Assembly (NCBI RefSeq): GCF_000721265.1
Contig: NZ_JOFZ01000011.1
Location: forward strand, 186,001-250,000
Source: Streptomyces sp. NRRL F-5126
GTDB taxonomy: Bacteria; Actinomycetota; Actinomycetes; Streptomycetales; Streptomycetaceae
Direction: 5' to 3'
Length of the DNA: 64,000 bases
Each line of letters begins with the position of its first letter. The first letter of the stretch is position 1. A program made the translations under genes and the position numbers. Positions 1 to 9,157 of the stretch are shown one piece after another. The notes beneath the pieces are model-generated. The model was not told the origin of the DNA. It did not search any database and saw nothing but the letters and a program-made list of their open reading frames with translations.

Positions 1-1
1 G

Positions 2-430
2 GACGAGCTCCAGGCCGAGATCAACCGCCTCCGCGCCGAACTGGGCTCGTACCGCACCGCTCTGTCCCGCCCCTTCCCCGTCGCCGTGCTGCACTGGCCG
101 GAGGCGGAACTCAGCGAGCTCATCGCCGCGTACCCGCCGCTCGCCGAGGAGTACCACTCCCACGAGGCCCACTTGGCCCGCGTCGAGACCGCCCTGCGCG
201 AACTCGCCGCCGCGGGCACACCGAACCTGGGCGTCGTCACGGGCACCGTCCCCTCCTACGAGGCGTTCGCGGCCTCGGAGGCCGCGCCCCCGACGACCAC
301 CGCGCTGCTGCCCCTCTACGCCACCACCCTGGCGGCCCGCGGCCGCGCCCTCGCCTGGCCGCCGCCGCGCAACGCCACCTGCTGGTGCGGCTCGGGATCG
401 CCGTACCGGCAGTGCCACGGGGCGGCCTGA
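2..430 (+). CDS. SEC-C motif protein, 5' end cut by window edge
   Basis: The reading frame is open from the left edge, so the true start lies outside; a GTG at 86 is internal. The visible 142 residues begin with a coiled-coil-like stretch and end with a cysteine motif of the form CWCGSGSPYRQCHG. That motif is the SEC-C zinc-binding motif, known from the C-terminus of SecA and many stand-alone bacterial proteins, where it holds one zinc ion. The substrate or partner cannot be read from the sequence. The stop lies 4 bases before the start of the next gene, so the two are probably co-transcribed. Confidence 0.75.
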   Translation, partial: DELQAEINRLRAELGSYRTALSRPFPVAVLHWPEAELSELIAAYPPLAEEYHSHEAHLARVETALRELAAAGTPNLGVVTGTVPSYEAFAASEAAPPTTTALLPLYATTLAARGRALAWPPPRNATCWCGSGSPYRQCHGAA

Positions 431-434
431 CCGC

Positions 435-1190
435 ATGTCCGAGCCCGCAGGCGGGGGTTCGAAGGGGACGCTCGGCAGGCTCACCGCGGTACGCCACGGC
501 GAGAGCACGGCGAATGTCGTGTTCGGCCGTGCGGTGGCCGCGCAGGACACCGAGCTGATCGTGGGCGGGAGCGACGCCCAGGTGCCGCTGTCCCCGCGCG
601 GCCTGCGCGAGGCGGAGGCGCTGGGGCGCAGGCTGGCGGACGGGGGTCCTGAAGGGCGGCCAGGACTCGTCGTCTGCTCCCCCTACCTGCGGGCGCGGCA
701 GACGTGGGACGCCATGGCCGCCGTGGCCAGGGAGTCGGGACACACGCTCCCCGCCTGCACGGTGGACGAGCGGTTGCGGGACCGGGAGATGGGGGTGCTT
801 GAGCTGCTGCCGCCGCCTGCGCTGCGGGCCCGGGCGCCTCAGGAGGCGGCGCGCCGCAAGCGGCTCGGTGAGTGGTTCTACCGGCCGCCGGGCGGCGAGT
901 CGCTCGCCGATGTGACCTTGCGTGTGCGCGACTTCCTCACGGAGCTTCGCTCGGGCGGCGCCGAGGGGCACGTGCTGCTCGTCGCGCACGACTCCGTGGT
1001 GGTCGCCGTCCGGCACGTGCTGGCGGGGATCGGCGACCCGGTGCCGGCGGACGTTCCGGTGCCGAACGCCTCGGTCTCGTGGTGGGAGGACCTGGGGCCG
1101 GGCGGCGCTGCGGCCCGGCTCGTGGAGTTCGCGAGCGTGAGCCACCTCACCGGGACGGGCGGCGACCGGGAGCCCGGCACGCTTGGTTAG
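435..1190 (+). CDS. Histidine phosphatase family protein
   Basis: 251 residues. The RHG motif at residues 20-22 supplies the catalytic histidine (H21) that is transiently phosphorylated in this superfamily. Further family marks are SPYLRARQT near residue 82, an acidic E/D-rich segment near 111-122, and a second histidine in the AHDS motif (H185). There is no signal peptide, so it is probably cytosolic. The family includes phosphoglycerate mutases, small-molecule phosphatases and regulators; the sequence does not say which. It follows the SEC-C gene by 4 bases. Confidence 0.85.
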   Translation: MSEPAGGGSKGTLGRLTAVRHGESTANVVFGRAVAAQDTELIVGGSDAQVPLSPRGLREAEALGRRLADGGPEGRPGLVVCSPYLRARQTWDAMAAVARESGHTLPACTVDERLRDREMGVLELLPPPALRARAPQEAARRKRLGEWFYRPPGGESLADVTLRVRDFLTELRSGGAEGHVLLVAHDSVVVAVRHVLAGIGDPVPADVPVPNASVSWWEDLGPGGAAARLVEFASVSHLTGTGGDREPGTLG

Positions 1191-1266
1191 GCTCGTCATG
1201 TTCGAAGTGTGAAGATCGGTCGCCGGCCGGCGTCGTGCCGGCGGCGCGTCAGCAAGGACGGCAGAA

Positions 1267-1593
1267 GTGGCGAAGTTGGCAGCTTTGGCGAGGATCCCGG
1301 CGGCTGCGCCGGCGGCGGCCGCGGCCGCGGGCGGGCTGGTCGGCGGGTTCGCCGTCGCACGGTGGACGAAGAAGCGGCAGCTGGGCGGGGCCGTGCTCCT
1401 CGCAGCGGGCACGGCGGCGGCGTGGCAGTGGCGGCAGGCCTCGGGCACGAAGGCGGCGGCCGGCCTTGGCGCGGCGTACCTGGCGGCGTTCGGCGGCTCG
1501 CATCCGCTGGCCAAGAAGATCGGCGCGTGGCCGTCGGTCTTCTCGGTCGCGGGCGGGGTGGCCGCCGCGTCGTACGCGGTGACGCGTCGCTGA
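1267..1593 (+). CDS. Small Ala/Gly-rich membrane protein, unknown function
   Basis: 108 residues from a GTG start. The protein is mostly alanine, glycine and other small hydrophobic residues, with about three weak membrane segments (near residues 8-28, 38-55 and 85-103) separated by basic loops such as RWTKKR. I do not recognise a family. The frame has strong Streptomyces-type third-position GC, which supports it over the overlapping antisense frames. It stands alone between a phosphatase gene and a convergent DUF445 gene. Confidence 0.6.
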   Translation: MAKLAALARIPAAAPAAAAAAGGLVGGFAVARWTKKRQLGGAVLLAAGTAAAWQWRQASGTKAAAGLGAAYLAAFGGSHPLAKKIGAWPSVFSVAGGVAAASYAVTRR

Positions 1594-1649
1594 ACGCCTC
1601 GCGGTGACCGCCCGCGGCCGGGTGCGCAGGCCGCCCGCGCACGCGGCGG

Positions 1650-3110
1650 TCAGCCGCCGAGCGCGTGCGAGACGGTGTAGATCAGCACACCGGCGAGCGC
1701 GCCGACCACCGTGCCGTTGATCCTGATGAACTGCAGGTCGCGGCCGATGTGCGCCTCGATCTTCTTCGAGGTGTCGTCCGCGTCCCAGCTCTTCACGGTG
1801 TCCGTGATCAAGGACGTGATCTCGCTCCGGTACGTGGACACCACGTACGCCGCGGCGTCCTCGATCCAGCCCTCGAGCTTGGCCTGCAGCCGGTCGTCGG
1901 TGGCGAGCCGCCGGCCCAGGCTGAGCAGCGAGGCGCGAGCCCGCAGACGCAGCTCGCTGCGCTCGTCCTCGGCGGCGGAGATGATCATGGCGCGCACGGA
2001 CGACCAGGCCGAGGCGATGATGTCCTGCACCTCGGGGCGCGCGATCAGGTCCGACTTCATCCGCTCGACCTTGCTCCTGGTCTGCGTGTCCGACTGGAGG
2101 TCGGAGGCGAAGTCCTTGAGGAAGCGGTCGATGGCGCCGCGCGCGGGGTGGGACGGCATGTCCCGCATCTCCGTGACGAAGCGCAGCAGCTCCTTGTACA
2201 CGCGGTCGCCGATGCGGCGGTCCACGAAGCGCGGCGTCCAGCCGGGCGCGCCGCCCTGGACGGCGTCCATCACCGAGTCCTCGTGGGCGACGAGCCACTC
2301 GCGGCCGCGGACGCAGACGAGGTCGACGGCCCGGTGGTGCGCGCCGTCCGCGACGACCTTGTCGAGGGTCTTGCCGATGCCGGGCGCGATCTCGGCGGCG
2401 TCGGCGCGCCGGGTGATCGCCTCGCCGACGACCGCCTGCACGTCGGAGTCCCGCAGGACGGTGATCGCGCCGCGCAGGGCGGTGGCCAACTCCGCGGTGA
2501 CGCGGTCGGCGTGCTCGGGCTCGGCCAGCCAGGCGCCGACGCGGCGGCCGATGGCGAGGGCACGCAGCCGGGCGCGCACGACGTCGGCGGAGAGGAAGTT
2601 CTCCCCCACGAACTGGGCCAGGGAGGCGCCGAGCTGGTCCTTCTTGTTCGGGATGATCGCCGTGTGCGGGATGGGGATCCCCAAGGGGTGGCGGAACAGG
2701 GCGGTCACGGCGAACCAGTCGGCGAGCGCGCCGACCATGCCGGCCTCCGCCGCGGCGGCCACGTAGCCGCTCCAGGCGCCTGCGCCGCTGTGCCCGGCCC
2801 AGGTGGCGAGCGCGTAGATGCCCGCGACGAGGACGAGCAGGGTGGTGGCCGTGGTCTTCATGCGCCGCACGCCGCGGCGCTTCTCCTCGTCGGCCGCGGT
2901 GTACGAGAAGGAGGGGAGCCCGGATCCGGTGGAACGCGACCGGGCGCGCGGGGGGTTGCCCGGCGTGCTGCCCGATGCGTCGCCCGGTGTGTTCGCGTGG
3001 TGCTGCTCCGTGTGCGTGGGCGCCGCGGCCGTTTCGGCGTCCGCGTCGGTGGCATTCGTCTCCTGCGCGCGGCGTTCCCCGTCCCCGCGCCCCGCTTCAC
3101 CGTGTTCCAT
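1650..3110 (-). CDS. DUF445 family membrane protein
   Basis: 486 residues. The first 80 or so are low-complexity (Ala, Thr, Pro, Arg). A membrane segment follows (MKTTATTLLVLVAGIYALA), then the motif LADWFAVTALFRHPLGIPIPHT, which is typical of the DUF445 family (YjiN-like). A long helical soluble region follows, and the C-terminus ends in a second membrane helix. This gives a membrane protein with a large helical domain. Its biochemical role is not established. A GGAG ribosome site precedes the chosen ATG, but a start nearer the first membrane helix (residue 84) is possible. It is divergent from the SGNH hydrolase gene. Confidence 0.85.
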   Translation of the reverse strand: MEHGEAGRGDGERRAQETNATDADAETAAAPTHTEQHHANTPGDASGSTPGNPPRARSRSTGSGLPSFSYTAADEEKRRGVRRMKTTATTLLVLVAGIYALATWAGHSGAGAWSGYVAAAAEAGMVGALADWFAVTALFRHPLGIPIPHTAIIPNKKDQLGASLAQFVGENFLSADVVRARLRALAIGRRVGAWLAEPEHADRVTAELATALRGAITVLRDSDVQAVVGEAITRRADAAEIAPGIGKTLDKVVADGAHHRAVDLVCVRGREWLVAHEDSVMDAVQGGAPGWTPRFVDRRIGDRVYKELLRFVTEMRDMPSHPARGAIDRFLKDFASDLQSDTQTRSKVERMKSDLIARPEVQDIIASAWSSVRAMIISAAEDERSELRLRARASLLSLGRRLATDDRLQAKLEGWIEDAAAYVVSTYRSEITSLITDTVKSWDADDTSKKIEAHIGRDLQFIRINGTVVGALAGVLIYTVSHALGG

Positions 3111-3273
3111 TCACTCCACCCGTCCGCGACCGCCGTACGACTCCCGGTGAGCCGACTGCCAGGGAACCTCCTGTGCGCATTGTCCCTCTTGAGAGGTGAC
3201 TCCCCGGGCGTGTGCCAAGTTCCCTCGCCGTGGCGGATGATGTTTGTACAGAAAGATGAGGTGAAACCGGGAC

Positions 3274-4671
3274 ATGACAAGACAGCGTGGCCTGGCCCTT
3301 TTCGGAGCCATGATCGCGGTCGTGGGCCTGGTGTGTGCCGGGATCTTCGCCGGCCTCGGCCCCGGCAAGGGTCTTGCCGACGATGTCGCCGGGAGCCTCC
3401 TCGGGAACGGCAAGGGCGACGGGAGCGGGGGCGGCAGCGGGGACGGCGCCGCCGCGGACGGCCGGGGCGGCGACGCGCAGGGCCGCGCGGGCGCGCACGA
3501 GGCGGCGCCGGCCGCCGCCGGGGCCTGGACGGGCACGTGGGCCGCGGGCGCCGTCGGCGCGGAGCCCGGCGCCCCCCACGGCCTGCCCGGCCGCTCGATA
3601 CGCAACGTGGTGCACACGAGCATCGGGGGGACGGCCGCGCGCGTCACGTTCTCCAACCTGTACGGCACGGCTCCCCTGTTCATCGGGCACGCGTCGGTGG
3701 CGGTCGCCGACTCCGGCGGGCCCGCCGCGGTGCCCGGCACGATGCGGCGGCTCACCTTCGGCGGCGAGCGGGCCCTGTCGCGGCGCGTCCCGGTGGGCCG
3801 GGAGGTGGTGAGCGACCCGGTGACGCTCCAGGTGCCGGCCGGCGCCGACCTGCTGCTGACGCTGTACACGCCGTCGGTCGGCGGCGCCGTCACGTACCAC
3901 TCGCACACGCGGCAGACGTCGTACCTCGCGCGCGGCGACCGCACGGAGGACGCGTCGGGCACCGCGTACGCCACGCCGACACCGTACTGGCGGTACGTCA
4001 CCGCGGTCGACGTGCGCAACAGGCAGTCGTCCGGCACGGTCGTCGCGTTCGGCGACTCGATCACCGACGGTGTCGGATCGTCGGCCGGCAGCAACCACCG
4101 GTGGCCCGACTTCCTCGCCGCCCGGGTACGCGACAGCGCGTACGGCCACTACGGCGTCGTCGACGAGGGCATCGGCGGCAACCAGGTGCTCAGGGACGCG
4201 TCCGCCACCCGCAGCGGGCGGGCCGCGATCACCAGGTTCGGCGAGGACGCGCTGGGACGGCCGGACGTGCGCGCCGTCTTCGTCGACCTCGGGGTGAACG
4301 ACATCCTGCACGGTCACGAGCACACCGGCGCGCGGATAGTGGCGGGGCTCAAGCAGCTCACGCGCCAGGCTCACGCGCACGGGATACGGGTGATCGGCTC
4401 GACCCTCACCCCGTTCGGCTCGCACGCGGGGTACAACGCGGTCAAGGAGCGCGCACGTGACCAGGTCAACGCGGCGATCAGGAACGGCGGCGTGTTCGAC
4501 TCGGTCGTGGACTTCGACCGGCTGCTGCGCGACCCGAACGCCCCCGACCGGCTGCGGCCGCGCTACGACTCGGGCGACGGCCTGCACCCGAGCGACGCCG
4601 GTTACCGGGCGATGGCGTCGGCGGTGAACCTGCGCGCACTGCTGGGCAGCCACGCACCGGCAGCGACGTAG
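3274..4671 (+). CDS. Secreted SGNH/GDSL-family hydrolase
   Basis: 465 residues with an N-terminal membrane or signal segment (residues 5-27), then a Gly/Ala-rich linker, then an SGNH hydrolase domain. The nucleophile block is FGDSITDG, where the serine is catalytic. GIGGNQ gives the oxyanion glycine, GVNDI gives block III, and DGLHPSDAGY near the C-terminus supplies the Asp/His pair. All four SGNH blocks are therefore present. The family removes acyl groups from lipids or polysaccharides; the extracellular substrate is not evident. Close relatives in Streptomyces are usually annotated as GDSL-like lipase/acylhydrolase. Confidence 0.88.
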   Translation: MTRQRGLALFGAMIAVVGLVCAGIFAGLGPGKGLADDVAGSLLGNGKGDGSGGGSGDGAAADGRGGDAQGRAGAHEAAPAAAGAWTGTWAAGAVGAEPGAPHGLPGRSIRNVVHTSIGGTAARVTFSNLYGTAPLFIGHASVAVADSGGPAAVPGTMRRLTFGGERALSRRVPVGREVVSDPVTLQVPAGADLLLTLYTPSVGGAVTYHSHTRQTSYLARGDRTEDASGTAYATPTPYWRYVTAVDVRNRQSSGTVVAFGDSITDGVGSSAGSNHRWPDFLAARVRDSAYGHYGVVDEGIGGNQVLRDASATRSGRAAITRFGEDALGRPDVRAVFVDLGVNDILHGHEHTGARIVAGLKQLTRQAHAHGIRVIGSTLTPFGSHAGYNAVKERARDQVNAAIRNGGVFDSVVDFDRLLRDPNAPDRLRPRYDSGDGLHPSDAGYRAMASAVNLRALLGSHAPAAT

Positions 4672-5248
4672 CGCCCACCGCGTGCGCGGCTTCCGCCGCG
4701 TGAGCCCCCCGCCCCGGGGCGTGCCCCCGCCCGGCCGCGCGCAGCCCCCCACGGCCACGGGGCGCGGCCCCCGCCGCTCCGCGGGCATCGCGGTCCCAAC
4801 GACGCCGGCCGCGCGGCACGTGCGCCGCCCCGCGGGTGTGACGCGGCCCAGCGCCGCCTCGGCGAGCGGATCACCCCGCCCCCAGGCGTTACGGCCCGCA
4901 AGCACCGCGCGGGCGGCGCTCCCCCGCGCGGTGACGGCAGGGAGCTGCCCGCAAAAGGCCTTGTCCCGGCCGCAACAGCGGCCGGGGGCACCGCCCCGCT
5001 GCTGCGCAGGCATGGCGATCCGCCGCCACCGACCCGGCGGCGCATACCCGCCCGCCCGGCACGGCGACGGCGGGCGTGGGGCGCGCGCCCTCAAAAGGCC
5101 CTTGTCCGGCCAGCGACCCGCAGGGCACCACGGCCCTGCGCTGCCCGGCCGGGACGTCACGCCCCGCCCAGGGCGTGGCGCCCCGGAAGCGCCACGCGGC
5201 ACGCGCCTACGCCCCGCCCGGCGGCGGAGTGCGGGCCGCGGACCGCCG
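4672..5248. repeat. Gene-free GC-rich gap with degenerate repeats
   Basis: About 577 bases between two convergent genes without a convincing gene. Frames here are open on several strands, as expected at this GC content. A near-identical motif built around AAAAGGCC and TTGTCC occurs at 4952-4972 and again at 5092-5112, 140 bases apart. The bases around each copy (blocks of the form CCCCGCCC-AGGCGT-GGC) also resemble each other. This looks like a decayed duplicated intergenic element. Confidence 0.4.
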
Positions 5249-6130
5249 TCAGAGGTCCTTGTCCAGGCGGCCACGGCCGCGGCCGTGCCGCTCGCGGTGC
5301 GCGGCCCTGCGCTCCTCGCGGTGTCGCTCCGCGAGCGCCCTGCGTTCGTCCCTGCGGGCCCGTTCGCGCGCCCGCACGTCCTCGTGACGGGCCATGCTGT
5401 CCTCGTACGCCTCCCGGCCGGCCTCCAGGCGCTCACGCCTGCGCTCCTCCTTGAGGCGGCGGCGCTCCTCCTTGCGGAGCTTGCGCTCGACGCCGACGCC
5501 GCCCATCAGCGCGAAGCCCGTCACGATGACCTTCGGGGAGCCCGGGTCCGGGTCGGCACCCGCCACGTCGTCCTTGCCCGGCACCTCACCGAAGCCGCCC
5601 ATGAATCCAAAGCCGCGCACCTCGATGTCGAGGTCCGGCGGGGCGGTGACCTGCACCCCGCCCATCATCGCGAAGCAGCGGATGATCGTCACCGGCTCCT
5701 CGAACCGCGCCTCGCGCAGGTCGATCTCGCCGCCGCCCATGAACACCACCGCGAGGAACCGGCGCCCGACCGTCCAGTTGCCCTTGCGTCCGAAGCCGCC
5801 CATGAATCCGAACGCGCCCGTGGACGTGGCGGGTCCGCGCCCCACCCGGTCCGCCCACGCGCCGTCGACTCCGTGTGCCGTCGACGCGGCGACGCCCGCC
5901 GCCTTCGCGGCGGCGGGCAGCGGCAGGTCGCGCACCAGCGGCACCAGGTCACCTTGTGTACGCGCCCGGTACGCGAGGCCCAGCCGCTCGTCGAACTCCT
6001 CCATGTCGAGCCGGCCCTCGGCCATCGCCTCGCGGAGCCGCTCCGCGACCTGCTCGCGCTCCGCGTCCGACGCCCTGGTGTCAGGCGAATGGGCCTCTGA
6101 GGCACGGCGGTCGGGCAGTTCGCTCGTCAT
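5249..6130 (-). CDS. DUF1707 protein with LiaF-like C-terminal domain
   Basis: From the ATG at 6130 the protein has 293 residues. The first 60 form a DUF1707 domain (RASDAEREQVAERLREAMAEGRL, then EFDERL). The middle region has three repeats of the form F-x-MGG (GFMGGFG, VFMGGGEID, FAMMGGVQV), which mark the beta-helix domain of LiaF/YvqF-type cell-envelope stress proteins. The last 80 residues are very rich in Arg and Glu and probably form a long helix. An upstream ATG at 6166 overlaps the stop of the ABC ATPase gene as ATGA, so translation could start there. The codons between the two starts look less coding-like, which is why I prefer 6130. Confidence 0.8.
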   Translation of the reverse strand: MTSELPDRRASEAHSPDTRASDAEREQVAERLREAMAEGRLDMEEFDERLGLAYRARTQGDLVPLVRDLPLPAAAKAAGVAASTAHGVDGAWADRVGRGPATSTGAFGFMGGFGRKGNWTVGRRFLAVVFMGGGEIDLREARFEEPVTIIRCFAMMGGVQVTAPPDLDIEVRGFGFMGGFGEVPGKDDVAGADPDPGSPKVIVTGFALMGGVGVERKLRKEERRRLKEERRRERLEAGREAYEDSMARHEDVRARERARRDERRALAERHREERRAAHRERHGRGRGRLDKDL

Positions 6131-6162
6131 ACCTGTCAGCGTATCCAACCGCGACGACCCCG

Positions 6163-7233
6163 TCATACGGTCGTACGGTCCTCAGCGGCGGCCGAGCCCT
6201 CCCCGTACATCTTCGCGATCACGGTTTCGATGTCCGGCTCCCGCACCGACAGGTCGACCAGCGGGTAGTCGGCCGCCACCCGGGCCACGAGCGGCGCCGC
6301 CGACCGCGTCGCGGGGAACGCCAGGTACTGGCGCGGCCCCTCCACGCGCACCACCCGCACGTCCGGCAGGCCCGGCAGCTCGATCGGCGCCGTCTCGCGC
6401 TCGAGATCGACCACGAGCGTGCGCTCGCTGCCGCCGACCTCGTGCAGCCCCGCGGGCGTGCCGTCGTACAGCAGCCTGCCGTGGTCGATCACCATCACGC
6501 GCCCGCAGAGCTGCTCGATGTCCTGGAGGTCGTGCGTCGTGAGGAGCACCGTCGTGCCGTGCTCCGCGTTCAGGTCGCGCAGGAACTCCCGCACCTTCGC
6601 CTTGGAGATGACGTCGAGCCCGATGGTCGGCTCGTCCAGGTACAGCACGTCGGGGTCGTGCAGCAGGGCGGCCGCGATGTCGCCGCGCATCCGCTGGCCC
6701 AGCGAGAGCTGCCTGACGGGTACGTCCAACAGCGCGCCCAGGTCGAGCAGTTCGACGCAGCGCTCCAGGTTGGCGCGGTAGCGGGCGTCCGGCACCCGGT
6801 ACATGCGCTGGGCCAGCCGGTACGAGTCGATCAGCGGCAGGTCCCACCAGAGCGTCGTGCGCTGGCCGAACACGACGCCGATGCGCGAGGCCAGCCGGGC
6901 GCGCTCCCGCGAAGGATCGATGCCCGCGACACGCACCCGGCCGCCGCTGGGCGTCAGGATGCCCGTCAGCATCTTGATCGTCGTCGACTTGCCCGCGCCG
7001 TTGGGGCCGATGTACCCGACCATCTCGCCGCGCGCCACGCGGAAGCTGATGCCGTCCACCGCACGCACGCGCCGCTTCTCGCGGCGGAAGGCGCCGACGC
7101 GCCGGCGCACGTCGAACACCTTCTCCAGGCCGTCAAGCGCGATGAACCCGTCGGCCGGGTCCGCCGGGTCGGCCGAGTCCGTGGCTCCGGCCGGGACGGC
7201 AACCTCCACCGGATCATGCATCGCGTCCTCCAT
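6163..7233 (-). CDS. ABC exporter ATP-binding protein
   Basis: 356 residues. The Walker A motif GPNGAGKST, signature LSLGQR and Walker B with DEPTIGLD are intact, followed by the switch histidine in TTHD. The N-terminal extension and the domain after the cassette resemble the ABC-2 ATPase type encoded beside paired permeases of about 270 residues (COG4586-like). It follows the two permease genes on the same strand, with a 52-base gap after the nearer one, forming a complete exporter. A strong AAGGGAAG ribosome site precedes the start. The cargo is unknown. Confidence 0.92.
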   Translation of the reverse strand: MEDAMHDPVEVAVPAGATDSADPADPADGFIALDGLEKVFDVRRRVGAFRREKRRVRAVDGISFRVARGEMVGYIGPNGAGKSTTIKMLTGILTPSGGRVRVAGIDPSRERARLASRIGVVFGQRTTLWWDLPLIDSYRLAQRMYRVPDARYRANLERCVELLDLGALLDVPVRQLSLGQRMRGDIAAALLHDPDVLYLDEPTIGLDVISKAKVREFLRDLNAEHGTTVLLTTHDLQDIEQLCGRVMVIDHGRLLYDGTPAGLHEVGGSERTLVVDLERETAPIELPGLPDVRVVRVEGPRQYLAFPATRSAAPLVARVAADYPLVDLSVREPDIETVIAKMYGEGSAAAEDRTTV

Positions 7234-7285
7234 CGGCTTCCCTTCCGTGCCTGCCTCGGCCCTACCTCACCCGTACCGCCGCGAG

Positions 7286-8128
7286 TCAACTGCCCGTGCT
7301 CCGGTACGCCCTGACGCCCTTGCGCCACGCCAGCCCCGCCGCCCCGCAGCACGCCGCGCCCACCGCCGGCGCCAGGAAGCCCACCCAGCCCGGCATCCCC
7401 AGCGGCAGCGGACGGCCCAGCACGTACAGCGCGGGCAGCCAGTTGACGAACGCCAGCGGCACGACGAAGACGACACCGCGCACCAGGTCCTTGGCGAACA
7501 GCCCCGGCGGGTACTGGAGCAGCGCCGTACCTCCGTACGTGAAAGCGGACTGCACCTCGGCCGCGTCCTGCGCCCAGAACTGGAACGCCGCGCCCGCGAC
7601 GAACACCGCGGCGAAGATCAGCCCGCCACACACCAGCATCACCGGCACCAGGACCACGCGCGCCACGTCCCAGTCGATGTCCGCCGCACCCAGCGCGTAC
7701 GCCAGGACGGCACCGCCCTGGACGACCCTGCCGACCCGCCGCAGCGCGAAGCGGTCCGCCGCCACCTGCGCGAGCACCGGGGCGGGCCGCAGCAGCAGCA
7801 CGTCGAGCGTGCCGTCGCGCACGCGCGCGCCCACGCGGTCCACCGAGCCCATCACGAGGTCGCAGAGGCCGAAGGCCGTCGCCGACGTGCCGTACAGGAA
7901 GGCCACTTCGGGCAGCGAGAACCCGCCGAGCGCGTCGACCTGCGTGAACATCAGCAGGATCGTCACGAAGTCGAAGGCGGTGGCGGCGAAGTTGCCGAAG
8001 GCCGTGACGGCGAAGGACACCCGGTACGTCAGCTGCGACCTGATGCCCATCACCGCGATCAGCCGGTACGCCCGTATGCCGTCGTCCAGCTGCCGCCACG
8101 CCGAGGCGCGGGGCGCGCCGTCAGCCAC
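7286..8128 (-). CDS. ABC-2 family permease (second subunit)
   Basis: 280 residues from a GTG that overlaps the upstream permease stop by 8 bases, which suggests translational coupling. About six membrane segments are visible. The motif ARVRDGTLDVLLLRPAPVLAQ, in a cytosolic loop, is typical of the ABC-2 type permeases that occur as pairs with a COG4586-like ATPase. It would form a heterodimeric membrane channel with the adjacent permease. The substrate is unknown. Confidence 0.88.
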   Translation of the reverse strand: MADGAPRASAWRQLDDGIRAYRLIAVMGIRSQLTYRVSFAVTAFGNFAATAFDFVTILLMFTQVDALGGFSLPEVAFLYGTSATAFGLCDLVMGSVDRVGARVRDGTLDVLLLRPAPVLAQVAADRFALRRVGRVVQGGAVLAYALGAADIDWDVARVVLVPVMLVCGGLIFAAVFVAGAAFQFWAQDAAEVQSAFTYGGTALLQYPPGLFAKDLVRGVVFVVPLAFVNWLPALYVLGRPLPLGMPGWVGFLAPAVGAACCGAAGLAWRKGVRAYRSTGS

Positions 8129-8921
8129 CCTGGACCACCACCCTCCGCGTCGCGGCCGACTGGAGCAGGCGGCCGAGCGCCAGCAGCAGGGCCGCCCAGC
8201 CGGCCTGGAAGGCGTACGCGCCCAGCGTCCCCCAGCCGCTGCGCGTGCCGAGCAGCACGTCCGCCGGGAGCTGCAGCATCGACGACCAGGGCAGGGCGCG
8301 CGCGATCTGGCCGAGCAGCCCGGGGAAGGCGTTCAGCGGCAGCAGCATCCCGGACCAGAACGTGGCCGCCAACCCCGCCACCTGCGCCACGCCCTTGCCG
8401 TCGAGCAGCCAGAACGCCGCCAGCGCCACGAGATAGCGGATCGCGAAACTCACCACGAGCCCCAGCAGGACCGCCACCAGGAAGGCGGCCCACACCAGCG
8501 GGTTCGCGGGCAGCGCCAGGTCGAAGAAGAACGCGCCCGCGAACAGCGGGACGACCCCGCGCGCGGCCACCTGGTAGACCGCCCTGCCGAGGTCCTGGGC
8601 CAGCCACCACATTTGCAGGTCGGCGGGCCTGTACAGGTCGATGGCGATGTCGCCGGTGCGGATGCGCTCCGCCAGCTCGTCCTCGAAGCCGCCGCCCATG
8701 ATGGCCGTGGCCGCGAGCAGCCCCTGGCCTACCCAGACGTACGTGACGGCCTGCGGGAGCGTGTAGCCGCCGAGGTGCGGGCGCAGGTGCCACAGGGCCA
8801 CGTACGTGTAGGCGATGATCAGGCCGAACACGATGTTCGTGAACAGGCCCGCCACGGTGGCCACCCGGTAGGTCGCGTACCGGCGCAACGCGCCGGTGGC
8901 CACGAGGACGTACAGCCGCAC
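8121..8921 (-). CDS. ABC-2 family permease (first subunit)
   Basis: 266 residues from the GTG at 8921, chosen because GGAAAGG lies 6 bases upstream; the frame stays open to 9062 but that extension is Arg-rich and not membrane-like. Six hydrophobic segments and the loop motif ERIRTGDIAIDLYRPADLQMW match the partner permease and the family. It is the first gene of the exporter operon, followed with overlap by the second permease and then the ATPase. Confidence 0.86.
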   Translation of the reverse strand: MRLYVLVATGALRRYATYRVATVAGLFTNIVFGLIIAYTYVALWHLRPHLGGYTLPQAVTYVWVGQGLLAATAIMGGGFEDELAERIRTGDIAIDLYRPADLQMWWLAQDLGRAVYQVAARGVVPLFAGAFFFDLALPANPLVWAAFLVAVLLGLVVSFAIRYLVALAAFWLLDGKGVAQVAGLAATFWSGMLLPLNAFPGLLGQIARALPWSSMLQLPADVLLGTRSGWGTLGAYAFQAGWAALLLALGRLLQSAATRRVVVQGG

Positions 8922-9157
8922 GGCAGCCCTTTCCACCACGTCGCGAACGGTCCCGGGACATCCGAGCGAGCGCACGACCCTAGCCCAACGGAGTGGGCGG
9001 CGGCGACCGAATAACCGGCGCGGACCGGCTGCCTGATATCGACCGTTCCGACCGTGTTTCATGGGAATCCGCAGCGTTCACGGGATATACACGGGATACA
9101 TACGAGTAAGCGCCCACACGCCCACGCGACACGAGCCTGCCGAGGAGGCCGCCGCAG

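Noticed and set aside
3097..5436. 779-residue frame on the minus strand
   Set aside because: Arg/Ala-rich shadow of the SGNH hydrolase gene and the repeat gap; composition is that of antisense translation.
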